Shown one piece after another: positions 60,501 to 64,000 of a stretch of DNA of 64,000 nucleotides (position 1 is the first letter of the stretch; each line of letters begins with the position of its first letter). The stretch is from Leuctra nigra (Eukaryota > Arthropoda > Insecta > Plecoptera > Leuctridae): positions 19,252,345-19,316,344 of the forward strand of contig OW203762.1 of NCBI GenBank assembly GCA_934045905.1, read 5' to 3'. The notes under the pieces are model-generated. The model was not told the DNA's origin. It worked only from the letters and a program-made list of their open reading frames with translations, and made no database searches. The position numbers were made by a program, and so were the translations under genes.

Positions 60501-63350
60501 TTGTTGCGAAATAACTTAATTTCGAGCTATGGCCCACCTGACAACATATACCAAATTTGGGAACAATACGTTATGCCGTTTGGGTGCTAGAGGGCCGTGA
60601 AAACAGTGAAATTACACCCCTTTTAAAAGCTATCTGATGATGATGATTCAGATATCAGGAAACGTTGCTATCACCGCCACAGCCTAAACGGCTGAACCGA
60701 TCAACCTGACATTTTTACCACATATGCACTTTTGGCGTCTGATGATACCTTGCCTCTTGTGATTTTTTGTGCCGCCATTTTTAAACCGGAAGTGACGTCA
60801 TATCTCAAAAACGTCTGGACCGATTAGAACGAAATTAGCGCCATTCGATTTAGACGGTCATCTATATGAAGTATCAATAAAAAAATTATTATTTTCTTAT
60901 TTTCTGAACCGGAAGTGACGTCATAAATACGCAATATTTAACTTATTTCAACAAATTATACTTAAAATACATACATAAGTAACTTACATTGTAACATAGA
61001 CAATACAAATTATAAATTCAAGGAGGCAGTGTTCTCGGCCGCCATTCCTGAAACCGGAAGTGACGTAATATATCTAAAACGCCTGTACCGTTTGCAACTG
61101 AACTAGCTCCTGCGTATTCATTCTGCAACTTTTTTTGAAACTCAATTGTGAAAAATGAATAAACAAATTAACGGTACCGGAAATGGCGGCAGGAACCACT
61201 AAATGAAACCGGTAGTGACGTCATATATTACATACGGCAAGACCGATTTTACGGAAATATAGGGATTATGAATTCAGATGGTCGTTCATAAAGTATCAAC
61301 TAGATTGTTTTCCTATTACCTATACCGGAAATGACGTCATAAATATGCTAAATGACGTCATAAATATGATAATTGACACAAAATTCACCACTTTATACTT
61401 TTAAATAGATATTTAGTAAACCTACTTTGTAAATAATTATAAATTCAAGGTTGCAGTGTTCTCGGCCGCCATTTTTAAAACCGGAAGTGACGTCATATAT
61501 TGAAAACAGCTGTACCGATTGCAACCAAATTTTGGAAATGTGTAGGACTAATAATTATGAATTGAAGACGACATTATTTTCGGCCGCCATTGTTAAAACC
61601 GGAAGTGACGTCATATATCGAAAACGGCTGTACCGATTGCAACCAAATTTTGGAAATATGTAGGAATTATAATTATGGATTAAAAAGGCGACATTATTTT
61701 TGGCCGCCATTGTTAAAACCGGAAGTAACGTCATATATCAAAAACGGCTGTACCGATAGCAACCAAATTTTGGAAATGTGTAGGACTTATAATTATGAAT
61801 TAAAGACGACATTATTTTCGGCCGCCATTGTTAAAACCGGAAGTGACGTCATATGTCGAAATCGTCTGTACCGATTGCAACCAAATTTTGGAAATAAGGA
61901 GGACTAAAAATTATGAATTAAAGACGACATTATTTTCGGCCGTCATTGTTAAAACCGGAAGGGACGTCATATATATATATAAGGGACGTCATATATGACG
62001 TCATATAAAGAAATAAATGCAAGAAATAAATGCAAGATAAAGCAACATCTTATTTTAGTTAGAACATTAAGTAAAGTACGTTAATTAGGGTTGGGACTTG
62101 ACATCGATTTTTCGATTTGACATCGATGTCGAATGATATTTTGAGTTTCGATTCGACATCGATTTGAATTGTTTAATCAAATAATCATTTGACATCGTTT
62201 AAAAAATTCCGAGAATCAGCGCGCAGTATTGTAGAGCTGGCAACAGTGCAACGCGCCTCTCAAGATCAGCTGAGTGGCCTGCTTCCGCCCTTCCTGCATA
62301 CCGCGTGTGCAGTTGAGGGTGGGTTGGTCAGTTGTCTCTTGCCATTCAGCGCGTGTTGTTTTTATTCTCTCGTGAAAGAATGTTTTCACGCAAAAAATAA
62401 TAATCCCGCCGTGGAGACGAAGTGAATTGTGGAAAGTTTTCGAGTTTGAAGTGAACATTACGGGCAACATTGCTAAAGGATGTTGAATGCAGACAATGTT
62501 ACCTATGCTTCACGGGATATATTCCGGCAACAAGTCTAATAAAACCATGAATTTGCAATTGGATTTGCAACGAAATTTTTTCATTAATTGTTCCCTTTTA
62601 CATAAATAAATGCTTGTACGTTATTTGAAATGAAAAAGTTATTTATTTCAATCATTTCCTCGTCATTTGTTGCCGCGAGGGGGGTGTGAGAGGGACATCT
62701 CTAGCGCTGGAACATGGCCTTGGGCAGACGCAATTGCAGTGTTGCCACATTTCGCCGTAATTATTTCGATGTGGCCCATTATTACGATGTCGAAATTATT
62801 TCGATGTCGAAATTATTTCGATTTGATGTCGAAATCTTCAGTTTGACATCGATTTAGCAAATCAAATCGAATCCCAACCCTAACGCTAAGAAACTAAATC
62901 CCGAGTATCTCATATTGAAGAAGATAATATGTATACAAGTAAAGTATGGGAATCCACCTTGAGAGAAATCCTCTCGTTAGTCATGATTTAAGCAGAGCCA
63001 ACTTTAACAAGACCTCAGCTCCAAGCGCACCTGTCCAATAGATCCCCAGATCTTGGCCTGGATGGAAGGATACATCTCCACCTCCTCGATGGTGAGGATG
63101 ATGAGCTTCTCGAGGATGTGCGCCACCTTCTGCTGGCGCTTGTTCTCGTCGGACGGCTTGCAGAAGCGCACCAGGTTGGCCAGCCACGGCGTCATGTACT
63201 CGAGACACAGATGCTTCAGCTCGATGTTGGACACCCGGAAGCCCTGGATGCATTCCTCCAGGAACTCCAGCGTCAGGTGGGGCTCGTTGTTGGCCAGCTT
63301 CTCGCTCACGGACTTGATGAAGATCGTGTTGTTCGACGGAATGCACAGAC
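42484..63350 (-). CDS. Nf1: Neurofibromin, C-terminal 16 exons (5' part outside window)
   Basis: Sixteen minus-strand exons, listed separately, join through GT-AG introns without a phase conflict to give 2705 coding bases (about 900 residues plus stop). They follow human neurofibromin collinearly, from the segment after the Sec14-PH module ([20 protein letters not shown]) to the basic C-terminal tail ([18 protein letters not shown]). Neurofibromin is a large cytosolic Ras GTPase-activating protein; this part is the HEAT-like C-terminal region used for dimer assembly. The GAP and Sec14-PH domains are encoded beyond the right edge. The first exon here begins inside a codon (two bases), so the preceding exon must be off-window. 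The introns carry most of the mobile elements between 42.6 and 63 kb. Confidence 0.96.
43095..43195. repeat. Short palindromic repeat, copy 1 (Nf1 last intron)
   Basis: ggccggcctatacctggcc core, with aaagatgaacc at the left and tttgcctgtccctgacc at the right. A second copy is at 48455-48550. Confidence 0.6.
43875..44436. mobile_element. hAT-type MITE beside the Nf1 exon o donor
   Basis: Ends TAGGGGTGTTC and GAACACCCCTA, perfect target duplication GTTTAAAT at 43867-43874 and 44437-44444. Interior rich in aatcgatt motifs. Confidence 0.9.
44464..44659 (-). CDS. Nf1: Nf1 exon o
   Basis: 196 bases: [53 protein letters not shown]. Donor AAAG|gtacaa (phase 1). A hAT-like insertion starts 20 bases into the next intron. 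Confidence 0.94.
45523..45590 (+). mobile_element. Possible tRNA-derived SINE head
   Basis: A-box-like tagcgtactggtaaacacgc and B-box-like ggcaccgattcgaaaac about 30 bases apart. Degenerate. Confidence 0.35.
45936..46298. mobile_element. Palindromic MITE in Nf1 intron
   Basis: Arms of ~110 bases: ccaatgaatacacttagaga, tttgtaacattgtttaactg and their inverses near 46200-46265. Spacer ~145 bases. Confidence 0.82.
46504..46687 (-). CDS. Nf1: Nf1 exon n
   Basis: 184 bases: [40 protein letters not shown]. The [12 protein letters not shown] motif is a neurofibromin signature. Confidence 0.96.
46970..47145. mobile_element. Small TIR element in Nf1 intron
   Basis: ttgttccgatgtgtgtgctg at the left and aacagaacacacatcggaac at the right, with ccttgataaggac / gtccttatcagggc inside. 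Confidence 0.65.
47699..47901 (-). CDS. Nf1: Nf1 exon m
   Basis: 203 bases: [57 protein letters not shown]. Strongly conserved. Donor AT|gtaagt (phase 2). Confidence 0.96.
48455..48550. repeat. Short palindromic repeat, copy 2
   Basis: gacaggcaaagatgaa, taggccggcccatgc, ttcatctttgcctgtccctg. Same family as 43095-43195. Confidence 0.6.
48522..48648 (+). repeat. Direct repeat unit shared with 48949-49075
   Basis: From catctttgcctgtccctg to aacaactcacttttatat. The two copies differ at no more than one or two bases by eye. Confidence 0.9.
48705..49325. mobile_element. Foldback element carrying a copy of adjacent DNA
   Basis: Outer arms aagaggcaaacggaagcgag and ctcgcttccgtttgcctctt, inner arms through gacctcaaagtgttaaatac. 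Inside, 48949-49075 repeats the external sequence 48522-48648 almost exactly, followed by a third partial arm (cctcaaagtgttaaatac at 49082). Confidence 0.85.
49471..49545 (-). CDS. Nf1: Nf1 exon l
   Basis: 25 codons, phase 0: [26 protein letters not shown] small linker exon supported by a gagcag acceptor, a gtgtgt donor and open phase with exons k and m. Confidence 0.82.
50139..50291 (-). CDS. Nf1: Nf1 exon k
   Basis: 51 codons, phase 0: [20 protein letters not shown], then [21 protein letters not shown] low-complexity linker equivalent to the variable Ser-rich part of human neurofibromin. Identified by position, phase and the RQKSWDLL motif. Confidence 0.88.
50377..51879 (+). mobile_element. 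Family A copy 5 (Nf1 intron), diverged
   Basis: Starts attgagcaagcgtcaccatg, has a T-rich tract and caatcgatctgaaactttgc, ends ctgagcgttttcctagt. Interrupted by the TIR element 50525-50990. Confidence 0.68.
50525..50990. mobile_element. TIR element nested in family A copy 5
   Basis: gtcgtttacggctggccgca at the left, tgcggccagccgaaaacgac at the right. Interior repeats cagtgcac/gtgcactg-type sequence. 466 bases, no coding capacity. Confidence 0.82.
52109..52802. mobile_element. Tigger/pogo-like MITE, copy 1 (Nf1 intron)
   Basis: Ends taccgtattaactcgtgta and tacacgagttaatacggta with TA at the borders, the pogo/Tc1-mariner target. Carries extra gcgtcttatacacg repeats near both ends. The 92-codon frame inside is shared with copy 2 but is not transposase-like. 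Confidence 0.85.
52982..53298 (-). CDS. Nf1: Nf1 exon j
   Basis: 317 bases, locally GC-rich: [47 protein letters not shown]. After the Cys-rich block the sequence diverges from vertebrate neurofibromin (a Pro/Gly-rich linker). Confidence 0.95.
53800..53887 (-). CDS. Nf1: Nf1 exon i
   Basis: 88 bases: [29 protein letters not shown]. Acceptor tcattag, donor gtaagt (phase 1). Corresponds to human ...RNPLEWHCKQMDHFVGL. Confidence 0.94.
54393..54533 (-). CDS. Nf1: Nf1 exon h
   Basis: 47 codons, phase 0 on both sides: [39 protein letters not shown]. Confidence 0.95.
54642..54742. mobile_element. Short hairpin MITE, GGGCCCGGATTCACAAAGC ends
   Basis: gggcccggattcacaaagct and agctttgtgaatcagggc around a ~60-base loop. 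Ends resemble those of the nested element at 10586. Confidence 0.72.
55158..55854. mobile_element. Tigger/pogo-like MITE, copy 2 (Nf1 intron)
   Basis: Same ends and about 95% identical by eye to copy 1, in the same orientation 2.4 kb away. Confidence 0.85.
56116..56249 (-). CDS. Nf1: Nf1 exon g
   Basis: 134 bases: [37 protein letters not shown]. Split Ser codon with exon f. Confidence 0.95.
56670..56793 (-). CDS. Nf1: Nf1 exon f
   Basis: 124 bases: [36 protein letters not shown]. Acceptor cttccag, donor gtaagt in phase 1. Confidence 0.95.
57184..57289 (-). CDS. Nf1: Nf1 exon e
   Basis: 106 bases: [35 protein letters not shown]. Separated from exon d by an intron of only 73 bases (57290-57362), the shortest in the gene here. 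Confidence 0.94.
57363..57501 (-). CDS. Nf1: Nf1 exon d
   Basis: 139 bases: [40 protein letters not shown]. The donor is TG|gtgggt (phase 2), chosen because the next exon restores Trp. Confidence 0.95.
57925..58183 (-). CDS. Nf1: Nf1 exon c
   Basis: 259 bases, donor gttaat in phase 1. Encodes [20 protein letters not shown], then [16 protein letters not shown] and [18 protein letters not shown], one of the best conserved stretches. Confidence 0.96.
58271..59304. mobile_element. Tigger-like element (Nf1 intron)
   Basis: cagtaaaacctcgttaagtc at the left and aggaggttttactg at the right, with TA on both sides. These are typical Tigger ends. 1034 bases, no intact transposase frame. Confidence 0.82.
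59849..60010 (-). CDS. Nf1: Nf1 exon b
   Basis: 54 codons, phase 0 on both sides. Contains [17 protein letters not shown] and [20 protein letters not shown], matching human neurofibromin. Confidence 0.96.
60337..61985 (+). mobile_element. Family B element copy 2 with tandem array (Nf1 intron)
   Basis: Starts tctagtggagcggtcgctcc like 16297. After ~350 bases come long units with accggaagtgacgtcat. From 61440 the units become regular (~118 bases, five copies). Right end not defined. Confidence 0.7.
61440..61965 (+). repeat. 118-bp tandem repeat with fused ETS/CRE-like motif
   Basis: Motif starts at 61481, 61599, 61719, 61837 and 61955 (steps 118, 120, 118, 118). Each unit has ggccgccattgttaaaaccg, the gacgtcat palindrome and accgattgcaaccaaatttt. 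Confidence 0.92.
62086..62882. mobile_element. hAT-type element (Nf1 intron)
   Basis: Ends TAGGGTTGGGA and CCCAACCCTA, flanked by ACGTTAAT (62078-62085) and ACGCTAAG (62883-62890), an imperfect 8-bp duplication. Interior near the ends repeats gacatcgatt/tttcgatgtcg. A 78-codon frame inside is not recognised. Confidence 0.75.
63031..63350 (-). CDS. Nf1: Nf1 exon a (first in window)
   Basis: Acceptor ctgtctccag, donor gtgcgc; 320 bases entering in the last two bases of a codon. Encodes [20 protein letters not shown] through [20 protein letters not shown] to [15 protein letters not shown], very close to human neurofibromin. Confidence 0.96.
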
Positions 63351-64000
63351 CTGGAGACAGATTCTTCCGTCACGTTTCAAGTCACTTCATGAGGGGAAGT
63401 TTTACTTATTTACTCAATAAAAACGAACAAAGCTTACTAAAGTAACTGTTATTGTACACCATTCACACACTCACCTTAAAAGAGATGATTTTTTAAAAGT
63501 TAAAAAAACAACTTAATAGTTGATTTGCACACCCTATTTGCACCTATCGTCATTTAATTTAATTAATATCTGCTGACATGGGCAATGCAAACTAAGAACG
63601 GTATTCGAAAAAAATGGAGTGGTTGAAAAAGATTTCATGTTATCATTCGATGACGTTCTAGCGCGTCATCTAACGCTAGTAGATGACTCCTGTCTTGCTT
63701 TCATTGACAATAACAAGGACTGATTGTCAAGGAACCTGACCAGCAGGCAATCCATTTCGCTTGAATATCAGTTTTCTTTTAGTTACTTAGTCTAGGTACT
63801 AAGGTTCTTAGTTTTCGCAAAAGCTAACTTTTTGGGGTAAATGCAAGTTAAAAATGGATTTTTTTAATGCTGTGAGGAGTTAGCGCTTTTTAGCCATTCT
63901 ACAGAATGAACAATTTAATTACGCTGCTAAATGCAATTTTTACAAAATGTGAGTTAGTGAGCATCTGAAGTTAGAATGGCCTCAGACCTGAAGTTTCCAG
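63351..64000. other. Nf1: Nf1 intron at the right edge
   Basis: Upstream exon not found here. The sequence is AT-rich with no splice-supported open frame. Confidence 0.5.

Noticed and set aside
61451..61907. Repeated [17 protein letters not shown] peptides
   Set aside because: Translation of the 118-bp tandem DNA repeat; no gene structure.

Overview
The window is eukaryotic genomic DNA, AT-rich, with split genes, GT-AG introns and a very heavy load of short non-autonomous transposable elements. The gene content points to an arthropod, most likely an insect: a complete AA15 lytic polysaccharide monooxygenase (LPMO) and the C-terminal part of neurofibromin (Nf1). I suspect a hemipteran (for example a whitefly or a relative) from the general look of the repeats and the many GTAGGTACCTA-type stretches, but this is only an impression.

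Three protein-coding genes can be built exon by exon with consistent splice phases. (1) Minus strand, 21241 down to 6435: a four-exon AA15 LPMO of 217 aa with a signal peptide, the N-terminal histidine after cleavage, the second histidine at mature position 91 and all the expected cysteine-rich blocks. A TATA box lies upstream and a polyadenylation signal downstream. The 654 coding bases are spread over 14.8 kb because the introns (3.3, 8.4 and 2.5 kb) are packed with repeats. (2) Plus strand, 30038 to 35596: a five-exon gene for an 888-aa protein I do not recognise. It has a structured N-terminal part, six degenerate ~50-aa repeats, basic patches and a helical-looking C-terminus. (3) Minus strand, entering at the right edge and ending at 42484: the last 16 exons of Nf1 (about 900 codons), matching the HEAT-rich C-terminal half of neurofibromin without a phase break. 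Genes 1 and 2 are divergent (8.8 kb apart); genes 2 and 3 are convergent (6.9 kb apart).

The rest is mobile-element territory. Recognisable structures include five copies (plus reversed fragments) of a 0.8-1.5 kb family ending in a hairpin and CCTAG-T, Helitron-like; hAT-type MITEs with 8-bp target duplications (2770-3188, 32411-32732, 43875-44436, 62086-62882); pogo/Tigger-like elements with TA duplications (52109-52802, 55158-55854, 58271-59304); several long foldback palindromes (10452-12505, 16029-16296, 17235-17640, 38352-38978, 48705-49325); a TIR element holding a 62-bp minisatellite (12809-15282); tRNA-derived SINE heads; and a family whose tandem units carry a fused ETS/CRE-like motif (16297-17120, 60337-61985).

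The observations I rate highest are: inverted repeat copies flanking LPMO exons 2 and 3 that could support exon circularisation; the tandem ETS/CRE motif array inside an Nf1 intron; a foldback element that contains a copy of its own flanking DNA; and a three-layer nested insertion whose empty site is preserved elsewhere in the window. No bacterial operon, CRISPR array or toxin gene was seen. All family assignments are from reading the sequence; no database search was possible.
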